DNA of 64,000 bases from Lumbricus rubellus (GCA_945859605.1 OX243820.1:32886828-32950827), one strand, 5' to 3'. Positions 12,801 through 24,196 are shown, counted from the stretch's first letter. Notes: generated by a model not told the origin, from the sequence alone. Program-made: numbers and translations.

Positions 12801-15800
12801 TTCTCAGATACAGTGCATGATGTACTGTCCGAATGGGTTCAAGAAAGATGCCAACGGATGTGACAAATGTGAATGTGCAACATGCTCTCCAGTGACATGC
12901 GCAATGTACTGTCCCAACGGATTCCTGAACGACACTAATGGTTGCCCAACATGTCGGTGTAATCCATGCTCTCCAGCAACATGCAGGATGTACTGTCCGA
13001 ATGGGTTCAAGAAAGATGCTAATGGGTGTAACACATGTGAATGTAACACATGTTCACAGATACAGTGCATGATGTACTGTCCAAACGGTTTCCTGAACGA
13101 CACTAATGGCTGTCCAACATGTCAGTGTAATCCATGTGCTCCAGCGAACTGCACAATGAATTGCACCAAAGGATTCAAGAAAGATTCCAGCGGATGTGAT
13201 ACATGTGAATGCAACACATGTTCACAGATACAGTGTATGATGTACTGTCCTAATGGATTCAAGAAAGATGCCAACGGATGTGACAAATGTGAATGTGAAA
13301 CATGCTCCCCAGTGACATGCGCAATGTACTGTCCGAATGGGTTCAAGAAAGATGTTAATGGGTGTAACACATGTGAATGTAACACATGCTCACAGATACA
13401 GTGCATGATGTACTGTCCAAACGGTTTCCTGAATGACACTAATGGTTGTCCAGCATGTCAGTGTAATCCATGCTCTCCAGCAACATGCAGGATGAATTGC
13501 CAGTATGGCTTCAAAAAAGATGCCAACGGGTGCAACACATGTGAATGTAACACATGTTCACAGATACAGTGCATGATGTACTGCCCGAACGGGTTTAAGA
13601 AAGATGCCAACGGATGTGACAAATGTGAATGTGAGACATGCTCTCCAGTTACGTGCGCAATGTACTGTCCCAACGGATTCCTGAACGACACTAATGGTTG
13701 CCCAACATGTCGGTGTAATCCATGCTCTCCAGCAACATGCAGAATGTACTGTCCGAATGGGTTCAAGAAAGATGCTAATGGTTGTAACACATGTGAATGT
13801 GAGACATGTTCTCAGATACAGTGCATGATGTACTGTCCGAACGGGTTCAAGAAAGATGCCAATGGATGTGACAAATGTGAATGTGAGACATGCTCTCCAG
13901 TTACGTGCGCAATGTACTGTCCCAACGGATTCCTGAACGACACTAATGGTTGCCCAACATGTCGGTGTAATCCATGCTCTCCAGCAACATGCAGGATGTA
14001 CTGTCCGAATGGGTTCAAGAAAGATGCTAGTGGGTGTAACACATGTGAATGTGAGACATGTTCTCAGATACAGTGCATGATGTACTGTCCGAATGGGTTC
14101 AAGAAAGATGCCAACGGATGTGACAAATGTGAATGTGAGACATGCTCTCCAGTTACGTGCGCAATGTACTGTCCTAACGGATTCCTGAACGACACTAATG
14201 GTTGTCCAACATGTCGGTGTAATCCATGCTCTCTAGCAACATGCAGGATGTACTGTCCGAATGGGTTCAAGAAAGATGCCAACGGGTGTAACACATGTGA
14301 ATGTGAGACATGTTCTCAGATACAGTGCATGATGTACTGCCCGAATGGGTTCAAGAAAGATGCCAATGGATGTGATAAATGTGAATGTGAAACATGCTCT
14401 CCAGTTACGTGCGCAATGTACTGTCCCAACGGATTCCTGAACGACACTAATGGTTGCACAACATGTCGGTGTAATCCATGCTCCCCAGCAACATGCAGGA
14501 TGTACTGTCCGAATGGGTTCAAGAAAGATGCCAACGGGTGTAACACATGTGAATGTGAGACATGTTCTCAGATACAGTGCATGATGTACTGCCCGAATGG
14601 GTTCAAAAAAGATGCCAATGGATGTGACAAATGTGAATGTGAAACATGCTCTCCAGTTACGTGCGCAATGTACTGTCCCAACGGATTCCTGAACGACACT
14701 AATGGTTGCCCAACATGTCAGTGTAATCCATGCTCTCCAGCAACATGCAGGATGTACTGTCCGAATGGGTTCAAGAAAGATGCTAATGGGTGTAACACAT
14801 GTGAATGTGAGACATGTTCTCAGATACAGTGCATGATGTACTGCCCGAATGGATTCAAGAAAGATGCCAACGGTTGTAACAAATGTGAATGTGAACCGTG
14901 CTCTCCAGTTACGTGCGCAATGTACTGTCCCAACGGATTCCTGAACGACACTAATGGTTGTCCAGCATGTCGGTGTAATCCATGTTCTCCAGCAGCATGT
15001 AATATGTACTGTCCGAATGGGTTCAAGAAAGATGCCAACGGGTGTAACACATGTGAATGTGAGACATGTTCTCAGATACAGTGCATGATGTACTGTCCGA
15101 ATGGGTTCAAGAAAGATGCCAACGGATGTAACAAATGTGAATGTGAACCGTGCTCTCCAGTTACGTGCGCAATGTACTGTCCCAACGGATTCCTGAACGA
15201 CACTAATGGTTGCCCAACATGTCGGTGTAATCCATGCTCTCCAGCAACATGCAGGATGTACTGTCCGAATGGGTTCAAGAAAGATGCCAACGGGTGTAAC
15301 ACATGTGAATGTGAGCCATGTTCTCAGATACAGTGCATGATGTACTGCCCGAATGGGTTCAAGAAAGATGCCAACGGATGTAACAAATGTGAATGTGAAC
15401 CGTGCTCTCCAGTTACGTGCGCAATGTACTGTCCCAACGGATTCCTGAACGACACTAATGGTTGTCCAACATGTCGGTGTAATCCATGCTCTCCAGCAAC
15501 ATGCAGGATGTACTGTCCGAATGGGTTCAAGAAAGATGCCAACGGGTGTAACACATGTGAATGTGAGACATGTTCTCAGATACAGTGCATGATGTACTGC
15601 CCGAATGGGTTCAAGAAAGATGCCAACGGATGTAACAAATGTGAATGTGAACCATGCTCTCCAGTGACATGTGCAATGTACTGTCCCAACGGATTCCTGA
15701 ACGACACTAATGGTTGCCCAACATGTCGGTGTAATCCATGCTCTCCAGCAACATGCAGGATGTACTGTCCGAATGGGTTCAAGAAAGATGCTAATGGGTG

Positions 15801-18800
15801 TAACACATGTGAATGTGAGACATGTCCACAATCACAGTGCATGATGTACTGTCCGAATGGGTTCAAGAAAGATGCCAACGGATGTGACAAATGTGAATGT
15901 GAACCATGCTCTCCAGTGACATGTGCAATGTACTGTCCCAACGGATTCCTGAACGACACTAATGGTTGTCCAACATGTCAGTGTAATCCATGCTCTCCAG
16001 CAACATGCAGGATGTACTGTCCGAATGGGTTCAAGAAAGATGCTAATGGGTGTAACACATGTGAATGTGAGACATGTCCACAATCACAGTGCATGATGTA
16101 CTGTCCGAATGGGTTCAAGAAAGATGCCAACGGATGTAACAAATGTGAATGTGAACCATGCTCTCCAGTTACGTGCGCAATGTACTGTCCGAATGGTTTC
16201 CTGAACGACTCTAATGGCTGTCCAACATGCCACTGTAATCCATGTTCACCAGCTACGTGCAAGATGAATTGCTCCAATGGACTTAAGAAGGATGCTAATG
16301 GATGTGACACATGTGAATGTAACACATGTCCCCAATCACAGTGCATGATGTACTGTCCGAATGGATTCAAGAAAGATCTTAACGGGTGTGATAGGTGTGA
16401 ATGCAGTAGTTGCGTCCCAATAGCATGCTCCATTACTTGTTACTATGGACGGAAAACTGACATTAACGGGTGCGATATGTGCGAGTGTAGTCCCTGTGTT
16501 GGATCGGCATGCGACGACTACCGTCCTCTGTCCGTCACTGCCATCGTCCTGCTCGTGTGTGCACTGGTCATGTTCGTCGTAGCAGCCGTGATAATTATCG
16601 TGAGTGGCATTCTTTTATTCTTTCTCTGCAACATTATAATGTCGCATGCACATTGGTTAATGCTTATGAAGGGCACTAGCTTTTCTATTTTAATAACGGC
16701 ATTTATATGCTGCGTAACATTTCAAAAATTTTAGTATGGCTTAAATGAAAGAAGTACGGTGATTACTCTATAGGCCTAATTAGGAAATTTAAACAACATT
16801 AGGAAAACATTATCTATATATATATATAAAAATGTAACCGCGTTTGGCACGGCTTCAAAGATCTCCGAACTTTCTTCATTGATTGCTTTCGAAACTTAAC
16901 CAAAACGTTTAGTTCCAACACGGCCAGGTTTGCAGAATGCGTTTTGGGAAAAAGCGCAATGTTTTAAACATAAAAAGCAACTTTGCAAATTCTACCGTTT
17001 TCAACACATAGCCTACGCGCGTCAATAAGCATTGCATACCAATTCGGGCAGGTTTGTTCCGTAAATTTCTTTAGCGCATTTCATTACGGCCTTCGCATTT
17101 CATTACGGCCTTCTTGCTAAAGCGTTTTATGGAGGCGAGGGAGCGGGACGAACAGGGAGGAGAGAGATGGGGGATGCAGGGAGGCCGAGGGGGAGGGGAG
17201 GGGGAGGGGAGGGGAGGGGAAGGGGAAGGGGAAGGGGAAGGGGAGGGGGAAAGCTCTTTTCAGCCACAGCAACGCGTGGCCGGGTTCAGCTAGTTTACAA
17301 TAAATATATAGACCAACATTTTGTTATTTTGATATGTATACTCGGCATTGACCATTTCTAGAAAATGTGTTAATGAACACTGGTAAAACTGTATTTTAGC
17401 GTATTTTATTCGAAACCGCTTAGGTCAAAATAAATAGCGTATTTTATTGTTTGTGTGCGTTTTCGAACTTCTGCAGGTATTTTCATCAATCCGACTTCTA
17501 CCTTGGAATGTATCACTGTCGGCAATCCAGCTTATGTTGCAGCAACAATTTTTTTCATCAATCCTGATTCTATTTAGATAACAATAATTTGTCATCAGCC
17601 AAGCTCTCATTTCATTAAGTATCTCTTCAGCAACCCACTTCTGTTTAAGGAAAATAATTTTCATCAATCCAACTTCTATTTCTCAAGCAATCGTTTCATC
17701 AGTTCCGTTTCCATTTCTCTAGCGTTATTTTTGTCCATCCAGCTGCTATGTCAGCCATTAGATACCTTAATCCACCTTCCATTTCTCAAGTGTTTTTGCA
17801 TCAATTCAGCTTCTATTTCACCAAGAAGTTTTCACCAATCCAGCTTTCGATATACTTTTCAAAAGAAATATGAACAGTTAGGCTATAACGATTCATCAAC
17901 GAAATATGTAAATGTCATGTCATGTCATGTCGCCATCGTCGCATCGCGACGGTTGGCTACATGAATGGACCTTTAATGCCCAGAGTCTTCTGTTCCTTGT
18001 CGCGCTCATTAAGTCAGAGCCTACAAGTCCTGTCCAGTTCAGGACGTTGTCGATCCAAGATATCCTCGGCCTTCCTCGTCCTCTGTTCCCCTCCACAAAA
18101 CCCGTCATGATGCTGCTTTCGATGCTACCGTTTTGTTGTCTCATGATATGACCAAAATATCGAAGTTTCCGAATTTTGGTGTGGGCCAATAGTTCTCTTG
18201 TGGCTCCCGCTGACACATACACCTGTTCATTGGTCATCCTTTTAGTCCATGGAATTCTCAGCAGCTTTCTGATACACTTGTTCTCAAATGCTTGAATTCG
18301 CTTTTCTTCATCCTTTTTCAGAGTCCATGCTTCACATCCATACGTCGCTACTGGCCACACCAAAGCCTTCATCAACCGCAATTTGGTGACGATGCTGATT
18401 GATTTATTCTTCCAAATTTTCGTCAATTTGGTCATGACGATCATTCCCATGGCTAGTCTGGATTTAACTTCATTCACACAATTCCCATCTTTTGATATCC
18501 TACTCCCTAAATATACAAAGGAATCCACTTGTTCTAGTCTTCCCGTACCCACCACCGTTTTGAGCACCTCCTCAGTAGTCGTCATAACTTTCGTCTTAGT
18601 TACGTTGATTGACATTCCATATTCTTCTGCAGCACTTGCGACTTGTTTCACGAGTTCTTGTAGTTCTTCTGGTGTTGTGGCCAGTAGGACAATATCGTCA
18701 GCATATCTAAGGTTATTGATGGTTCTTCCGCCAATCCTGAATCCACCGGCGAAACCTGTTAGTGCCTTTCGCATAATTTGCTCTGCTAAAATGTTAAACA

Positions 18801-21511
18801 GACATGGGGAGAGGTTGCAGCCCTGTCGAACACCTTTTCTAACCTTGAACCATGCTGAAGTGTGGTCGTTTGTTCTTACATTTGCCTGTTGTTGTCTGTA
18901 CAAATTTCTTAGCAGCTGGACTAGATGAGGTGGAAAGCCCATTTCAAGCATGGTTAGCCATAGCTGATCGTGTCGGACCCTATCAAAGGCCTTAGTAAAG
19001 TCAATGAAACAAAAGTAGAGTGGTTGATTTCTTTCTCTTGCTTTCTCTATTATAATCCTGAGGTTCACAATCTGGTCTCTTGTACCTCTTTTTGGTCTGA
19101 AGCCCGCTTGTTCCTGGGCAATCTCCATTTCGAGCTTGTTTTGTATGCGATCTAGCATAACGCGCAGCAAAATTTTGCTTGCGTGCGAGACCAGTGCAAT
19201 GGTTCTGTAATTGTCACACTGGAGCGGGTCACCCTTCTTGGGAAGTGGGATGAATGTTGATTGAGTCCATTCTTCCGGCCATACTCCGGTCTTCCACACT
19301 TCCGTACATATCTCATGCAGTTTGGTCACTGTCATTTCTCCTCCAAACCTCAGTAATTCAGCTGCCACGTCATCGGGACCTGGTGCCTTTCGTGACGCCG
19401 ACTTTATTACTGCGCGCCTGATCTCTTCCTTCAGCGGTGGCGGTTCCCTTTCCTGGATGTCAATCTCTACGTGCTCATCTTCTTCGATGTATAGTTCCTC
19501 GCAGTATTCTTTCCATCTCTGATTCACTCTCTCTGGTTCGACAATTTTCTTGCCCAAGGCATCTCTGATGGCTGTGGTACGAGGGATCGACGAACGATCC
19601 CGTAAGCTGCTTCACTGTTTGAAAGACTGGTCTGCTATTACCCTTTTTCGCGTTTTCCTCTAATTCGCTACACAATGTCTCAAGCTCTTCCTGTTTATCC
19701 CGTCGCAGTCTTTTCTGTACCTCACTTCTTAGTTTTTTGTATTCTGTGGAAGATTTTGTTTTGGCCTCGCGTTTCTTTCCAATCCATTCAAAAGTGTCGC
19801 TGGAAATCCAATTCTTGCGTTTGTGGCGTTCCTTTAGTATTGTAAATATACATACGCTAAATAATAAAATACGCTAAAATACATGATATCGATTTTGAGA
19901 GAATAAAATACGCTAAAATACAGTTTTACCATGAACACTTATGCCTACGTACTTACCTATTTGCTATATTCATTTTGGCGATAAAATTATTAGGCTGTTT
20001 TAGAATAAATTTGTCCAATCTGTGTGGCCATAATAATAATTATTGTTCACGTTGGTCACAAACGCGATTAAACCTCATTCTTTAACATCTTTTGCTTTTA
20101 TAATAAAACATTTAAAATATTTAACTATGCATTACCATCAGAAATTTAAAACTAAATTATGTAAGCTTATACCGGTAGCTTTTTACATTGCCTTCGCAAA
20201 TAGAAAACTAAAGTGAAATTTTTTAAAAGCTAAAGTCCATGAAAACAAAATTTGTAGCCTAGCCTAATTATGTAATTCAAAAGATCTATAAAAGGCGTGA
20301 GCCAAAATTATATGTAGGCTAATTTTCTGACGAAAGTATGATAAAAAAAATAATTCAAACAAATGTAGGAAGCCTTACCAAAATGGTTGCTTTTTAAAAA
20401 TTCTTTTATTTACAGGTGACAATTCGTTACGTCCGAAACCAACATTCAATGACTGCTGCTGCGGCTGCGGCTGCGGGTAAAAAGGTAGGTTGGAGCTTCT
20501 GCTGCAAATTATCCAGAAGTTTACCTTGCTAGCTTATTTTAGTGTAGGCCTATTCAATGCCGTTGGCCAAGGTCATTAGGCGTAGACTTACATGGCGTTG
20601 GTAAGTGTACAGTCTACCATGTCCAATTGTCCATGAAGACCATGATAACTCTTATCAATGTTCAGCTTTTAATTAAGGAAAAGATTCATCAATCGAGATT
20701 CTCTTTAAGCAGCAATAGGCTAAGTGTCATCAATTCAATTTCTGTTATTAAACCTGTCATCAATCCAACTTCAATTTGTGCAACAATCTTCCCTGCCAAT
20801 CCCACTTCTAGACAATGACCCTGTTTAGGGCAAAAACTTGTATATATATATATATATCTTTCTCGCAGTTATAAATTGAAGTCCTGGTGGTTTGTCCCGA
20901 TTGTCTGATCCCGAAGTAGTAAAAGATTAAACAATTGACCTAAAACAGATAATGAAACGGGAATGTTCTTCATGATCTTCTCCCGCCAGAACGAGTAACT
21001 GGATAGGCCTACTCCTTAGGCCTCGCTCAGCTCGCTGACATAATCTAGACTCTAGTCTCTAGAGATGCCACGCCATGCTATATACTACTATCACTATACA
21101 GGGTGGGCCAAAAGTTACCCCTGAAGCTTTTTGCCAATATTTTGGTAAAAATATGAATCATCCAAAAACAGTGGGTTGTCTCACTAAAAGTGATATAACT
21201 TTTGTCCTGTTTGACGTATTTTGGTGAAATTTGGCCATTGCGCGTAAATATAAATTACTTTTAATTCCTTAAAATTGGATTTAAAATCCGTACTTCTGGC
21301 CAAGATATTGGTTAGAAAAACCTTGTCCCACCCTGTATAGTGTAGAAGTGTTTGCCATTCTAACAAGAACACTTTTCTTTCGCAGGAAGGGGGATTCATC
21401 AATCCGATGGGCCCGGAAAAAGGCCAGAAATCACCCGCCGGTGATAAGTACGTCATTGGAGTAGATGAAGACTTGCCGAAAGTTCCACTTCCAGAAACTT
21501 CTACAGCCTGA
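7690..21511 (+). CDS. Giant antistasin-repeat type I membrane protein (4 coding exons)
   Basis: Reconstructed by joining 7690-7765, 10184-16599, 20416-20484 and 21386-21511: 6,687 nt, 2,228 residues plus TGA. All junctions are GT-AG and phase-consistent. Order: signal peptide (residues ~1-21, cleavage near VDA/Q); 75 antistasin-like domains of 28 residues, each C-x4-C-x3-C-x10-C-x2-C-x-C, typically with PNGF and NGC; one membrane helix ending in a basic RYVR stop-transfer; a ~55-residue tail with an alanine run and FINPMGPEKG. Antistasin domains are known from leech and Hydra serine-protease inhibitors and from adhesive or matrix proteins, so an extracellular inhibitor or adhesion role is plausible but not shown. 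Many units carry an NDT or NCT N-glycosylation sequon. No named orthologue is recognised. Small skipped exons between the listed ones cannot be excluded. Confidence 0.82.
7850..8320 (+). mobile_element. Degraded CR1/L2-type LINE, ORF2 C-terminus
   Basis: With several stops and frame changes the plus strand reads LHWLPVP, IWRCMEDLAPMYLQEL and further on WNGLPV-type and SRLKTTLF segments. This is the characteristic C-terminal region of CR1/L2-clade reverse-transcriptase ORFs. It lies in intron 1 of the antistasin-like gene and is inactive. Confidence 0.7.
8321..9610. other. Intron 1 sequence, no gene seen
   Basis: No coding exon in phase with the flanking exons and no recognised element. The frame at 9096-9401 has no domain and is not supported. 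Confidence 0.45.
9618..9860. repeat. (GACA)n/(GA)n microsatellite
   Basis: About 240 bp of GACA tetramers mixed with GA dinucleotides; the last ~70 bp are pure. The serine/cysteine/leucine-rich frames on the minus strand are artefacts. Confidence 0.95.
10184..16599 (+). CDS. Antistasin-like gene, giant repeat exon
   Basis: A single 6,416-nt exon between acceptor TTTCAG (10178-10183) and donor GTGAGT (16600). From the first repeat cysteine at 10195 to 16494 are 6,300 bp, exactly 75 units of 84 bp, and the 76th cysteine falls in register at 16495. Three main unit types alternate: SPVTCAMYCPNGFLNDTNGC, SPATCRMYCPNGFKKDANGC and SQIQCMMYCPNGFKKDANGC. A further type carries NCTKGFKKDSSGC. The last two units are the most diverged. 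The exon ends inside the membrane helix (VAAVIII). Frame beyond 16600 is intron read-through. Confidence 0.93.
10195..16494 (+). repeat. 75 x 84-bp coding tandem repeat with 252-bp higher-order period
   Basis: The 84-bp units group into 252-bp triplets (unit types A-B-C), clearest from about 12.5 to 16.1 kb. A larger block repeats at 2,016 bp (24 units): about 11.04-11.81 kb and 13.06-13.83 kb are near identical. The array is homogenised in the centre and 3' half and most diverged at the extreme C-terminal end. Confidence 0.93.
16813..17293 (+). mobile_element. Non-autonomous Helitron, copy 1
   Basis: Starts TCTATATATATATATAAAAA after an A and ends GGGTTCAGCTAG before a T, so it sits in an A/T target without duplication. 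A hairpin (GCCAC/GTGGC) lies about 13 nt before the CTAG end. These are the structural hallmarks of Helitrons. A purine tract of GGGGA/GGGGGA (about 17185-17252) lies inside. It shares its ends with copies at 41233 and 42568. No Rep/helicase frame is present. Confidence 0.88.
17470..17870. repeat. Degenerate TTCATCAATCCA minisatellite
   Basis: About eight diverged copies of a 40-50-bp unit with core TTTCATCAATCCAACTTCTA. Similar units recur at about 20665-20810, outside the TIR element. Confidence 0.7.
17910..19855 (-). mobile_element. Non-LTR retrotransposon (LINE), 5'-truncated, RT ORF
   Basis: The minus-strand frame (stop near 17920, continuous to 19557) encodes most of a LINE reverse transcriptase. 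Visible motifs are FIDFTKAFDRV (motif A), GVRQGCNLSP (motif B), YADDIVLL (catalytic motif C) and a C-terminal GHIMRQQNGSIES...GRGRPRISW segment. A single-base frameshift near 19560-19590 separates it from upstream frame (LETLCSELEENAKKGNSRPV). The endonuclease part is missing. The 3' end is marked by CATGT pentamers (17912-17932). TGTAAAT on both sides may be the target duplication. Clade is uncertain (RTE- or Jockey-like). A relative lies at 26229-28342. Confidence 0.88.
19940..20415. other. Intron sequence, no element recognised
   Basis: AT-rich intron up to the exon 3 acceptor (TTTATTTACAG). No gene or repeat family is identified. Confidence 0.5.
20416..20484 (+). CDS. Antistasin-like gene, exon 3 (membrane exit and alanine run)
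   Basis: A 69-nt phase-0 exon between TTTATTTACAG and GTAGGT. It encodes VTIRYVRNQHSM, then seven alanines encoded by alternating GCT/GCG, then GKK. It completes the membrane helix begun in exon 2 and supplies the cytoplasmic basic anchor. Phase matches both neighbours exactly. Confidence 0.75.
20485..21085. other. Intron between exons 3 and 4
   Basis: Contains TTCATCAATC-type degenerate repeats at about 20665-20810 and a short (TA)n at 20841-20857. No coding exon is seen. Confidence 0.45.
21095..21345. mobile_element. Mariner-type MITE, family CAGGGTGGGCCAAAA, short copy
   Basis: About 250 bp bounded by inverted ends CACTATACAGGGTGGG and CCCACCCTGTATAGTG. CAGGGTGGG termini flanked by TA fit a Tc1/mariner target. 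The interior (TGGTGAAATTTGGCCATTG, CTCACTAAAAGTGATATAAC) is shared with 24304-25457 and 25729-25960. It sits just upstream of the last exon of the antistasin-like gene. Confidence 0.78.
21386..21511 (+). CDS. Antistasin-like gene, exon 4 (cytoplasmic tail, stop)
   Basis: Acceptor CTTTTCTTTCGCAG precedes a phase-0 exon. It encodes EGGFINPMGPEKGQKSPAGD, then a KYVIGVDEDLPKVPL segment, and ends ETSTA with TGA at 21509-21511. It is acidic and proline-rich near the end. A diverged, internally repeated copy lies at about 32097-32375. Confidence 0.72.
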   Translation, partial: EGGFINPMGPEKGQKSPAGDKYVIGVDEDLPKVPLPETSTA

Positions 21512-22840
21512 GCCTGAGAACAGGACGGACGAACAACAAAGCCTGTGAACAAGAAATCACACACTTCGACACGAAAACGCTCGACTATTATAGGGGCCTA
21601 TCAATCTGCATTTAAAGCACGATAATTAATTTTTCGAAGACATCTGCATATTCACCAAAAACGCATAAACTTATCTGAGAACAATATTCCAATGCATAAA
21701 CTGAGCGTATACTTGACTTTTATTGCCATCGAACGAATCAATTGAACTTCTCGTACTTACCAACTTAAAGACAGTAGACTAGAGTATTCTAAGAAAGGTA
21801 GACTAGACCTACAGCAGAAAGTACACTCTGAAATGTTTTCGAATGAACTAAACTTTTGATTTTTTTTAATCTGCTTACTGGAAACTACTGCAGGGCATTG
21901 AAAATATCAAAAGAAAAGACCTATAGGCCTACAAACCAGAACTGATAATGGACAGGCCAACCGAAACAGCCTTAATTTTGTCTATATCGCTGAGAAATTT
22001 TTGGGTTTTACATCGTTATATTACGTCCCATATCTGCAGGAATTAAGATCTGCCCGATGTTTGAACTGTTGCAACATGCGAATAATAATTTGCTGATGAA
22101 ATTTTCGAAATTTCCAACCTCGTCTATTGTCATTTACATACACGAAATTGAGGTTTATATGCGCGCTTTACTTACTACATATTGTTTTTTGCAGTTAACA
22201 CTGTACACATGTTATACACGTTAATATAGAACTTAGTATACTCGTTAATAGAGTCGTTAATAAATATTATAATATATATATAATTATATATATCTTTTAA
22301 TTTAGTCGTTTTATGCATGCCATTAATTTTTGTCTCTAGCTCCTCTTACGATCTTCCCGTTCATGCACACCAAAGTCTCATGCATGCACTTTATCAGAAT
22401 ATCATTAATCTAGCCATTCCGCTGCCTTCCATTTTCTTTACCTATATCCAAACCCAGAGTATAACAGCTACTATACCCCCTTCTCCATCTGACCTCCTAA
22501 CACCCCGATTTTGCTCATTTTGTCTTTAGACAACCCTCCGACGTGACGCAGCGCTTACGAAGGAACTGGTGCACCTTGTCCTTGCGCCACAGCTTTTAAG
22601 TAGTGCTATAGGCCTAGATATTATTTCCGAGCTTACATTCATATATACTTTTATACAGCGATTAGCTTATGACTGTATTGAAATTATTATTATTATTATT
22701 ACTAGCAAAACATTTTAAAGTAGATAATTAATTATCAGCACATATCCGCCGACGTATTATAGGCAAAATGCACTTAAAGGAATTGTATCTGCTTCTAATC
22801 TCATGTTTATCGAAATCACTTTTGCGATTCACTGATTAAA
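21512..22840. other. 3' flank/UTR of the antistasin-like gene (duplicated at 32380-33700)
   Basis: Sequence after the stop codon matches 32393-33700 base for base over long stretches (for example AACAGGACGGACGAA and GACACGAAAACGCTCGACTA). No gene is seen. Polyadenylation could use AATAAA motifs near 22259, but this is not certain. Confidence 0.55.
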
Positions 22841-22869
22841 ACTGCAGATGGGTGAAAGTTTCACACGTA

Positions 22870-23345
22870 TGTGTTTGATTGACTGCTTAATTGACTCCGT
22901 TTCAGTGACTCTGTTTTAATGACTCTGTGTGACTCTGTTTGTGTCATGACTGTTTGAGTGCTTTTTATTTATTGACTGTGTGAGCGACTCCGATTTATTG
23001 ACTGTTCGAGTGACTCTGTGTGAGTGACCCTGATTGACTCTGTTTGAGTGACTGATTTATTGACTGTTTGAGTGACCCTGATTGACTCTGTTTGAGTGAC
23101 TTATTTATTGACTGTTTGAGTGACTTATTTATTGACTGTTTGAGTGACTCTGTTTGAGCAAATCCGATTGAGTGACTTAATTTGATTGACTAGGCCTATG
23201 AATGATTGACTCCGATTTACTGCTTGTTTGCCTATTTGAGTGACTCTACATGAGTGACGCTGTTTAATTTACTCTGTTTGAGTGACTCCGATTTACTGTT
23301 TGATTGACTTTGTTTGATTGACTCTGTTTGATTGACTCCATTTGC
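22870..23345. repeat. TTTGAGTGACTCTG minisatellite, copy in duplication 1
   Basis: About 30 degenerate copies of a 14-bp unit TTTGAGTGACTCTG and variants (TTTGATTGACTCTG, TTTATTGACTG). The homologous array in copy 2 is at 33735-34130. Confidence 0.85.
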
Positions 23346-23836
23346 GTGACTCATCAACACGTCTTATTGTATACATAGCCTATTATACTATCGCAATTCG
23401 TGATACAAATCTATCAAATGAAAACAGAGTAATGACAAATCAATTACATTGGTCAAAGTGCTTACGCCATATATTGCGGGCAACTAAGTAAAAATCATCA
23501 GACTAGGTAGGCTACATTCAATAATTCGCTAATAATTATAATGTAGCGTCAACGGAGGCTGTAGGTCTATTATGTGAGCAGTGATAAATTCAGATTGCTG
23601 GCACTTGAGACTTGAGCGGCAAAAGAAGAATCATGAACATTGAACAACGATCAAAACAACAGTAAACGCAAGCTTAGCCTAATTGTAATCGTAAACGTAA
23701 TAACTGTTAGCGAAAGTCACCAATATATATAGCCTCTATAGTTGGTAAAAGGGTCGTCAATAGGCCTAGGCCTATATATAGCCGTTAACATGGCTACCGG
23801 TAGTACCGGTAGGCCTACTAATATCGTCGACATACA

Positions 23837-24085
23837 CATAGGCGTAGCCTACGGGAGATTTCAGCAGTGGGGGGGGCAAAGATTGAACTTCTGCCCGAAA
23901 AATATATCCGTCCAAAAAGGTGACCATTTTTAGTCGTTCGGGTCTGTGTTTGCACGAAAAACCAGACTTGCCCGAAAATTGACGACCTTTTTTTAGTCGT
24001 TTGGGTCTGTGTTTGCCCGAAAATCAGACTTGCCCGAAGGTTGGGGGGAGTTTCCCCCTCTTGACCCCCGCCTCGTACGCCTATG
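23837..24085. mobile_element. hAT-type MITE, family CATAGGCGTA, copy 2
   Basis: A 249-bp element with ends CATAGGCGTA and TACGCCTATG, inverted relative to copy 1 (GGGAGATTTCAGCAGTGGGG here corresponds to the 3' end of copy 1). Flanking 8-mers GACATACA and AACATACA match at 7 of 8 positions. Confidence 0.85.
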
Positions 24086-24196
24086 AACATACATGTTAGT
24101 ATAGTCGTTTAGGCCTATACATTCGTTAGTATATCATTTTGCAAAACTAATCGATAGTCGTTCACATAATACAGTCAGTTGTTAATGTAAAATTAG

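Larger units (their letters stand above)
17382..19930. mobile_element. TIR transposon with 9-bp target duplication (Mutator-like), hosting a LINE
   Basis: Perfect 29-bp terminal inverted repeats (17382-17410 and 19902-19930), starting GGTAAAACTGTATTTTAGCG, are flanked by a perfect 9-bp duplication ATGAACACT (17373-17381 and 19931-19939). A 9-bp duplication suggests a Mutator-like element, although other superfamilies are possible. Without the LINE at 17910-19855 the element would be about 600 bp, so it is a non-autonomous derivative. It lies in the intron before exon 3 of the antistasin-like gene. Confidence 0.85.

Noticed and set aside
10192..16433. Many minus-strand frames, the longest 532 codons (14233-15831)
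   Set aside because: They mirror the 84-bp plus-strand repeat. Only the plus frame has the conserved cysteine pattern, flanking splice sites, signal peptide and membrane helix.
16600..16734. C-terminal extension of the repeat frame (SGILLFFLCNIIMSHAHW...)
   Set aside because: A clean GTGAGT donor at 16600 in phase with exon 20416-20484 makes this intron read-through.
22870..23345. Possible CRISPR-like array
   Set aside because: Units are 14 bp, degenerate and without unique spacers; a eukaryotic minisatellite.
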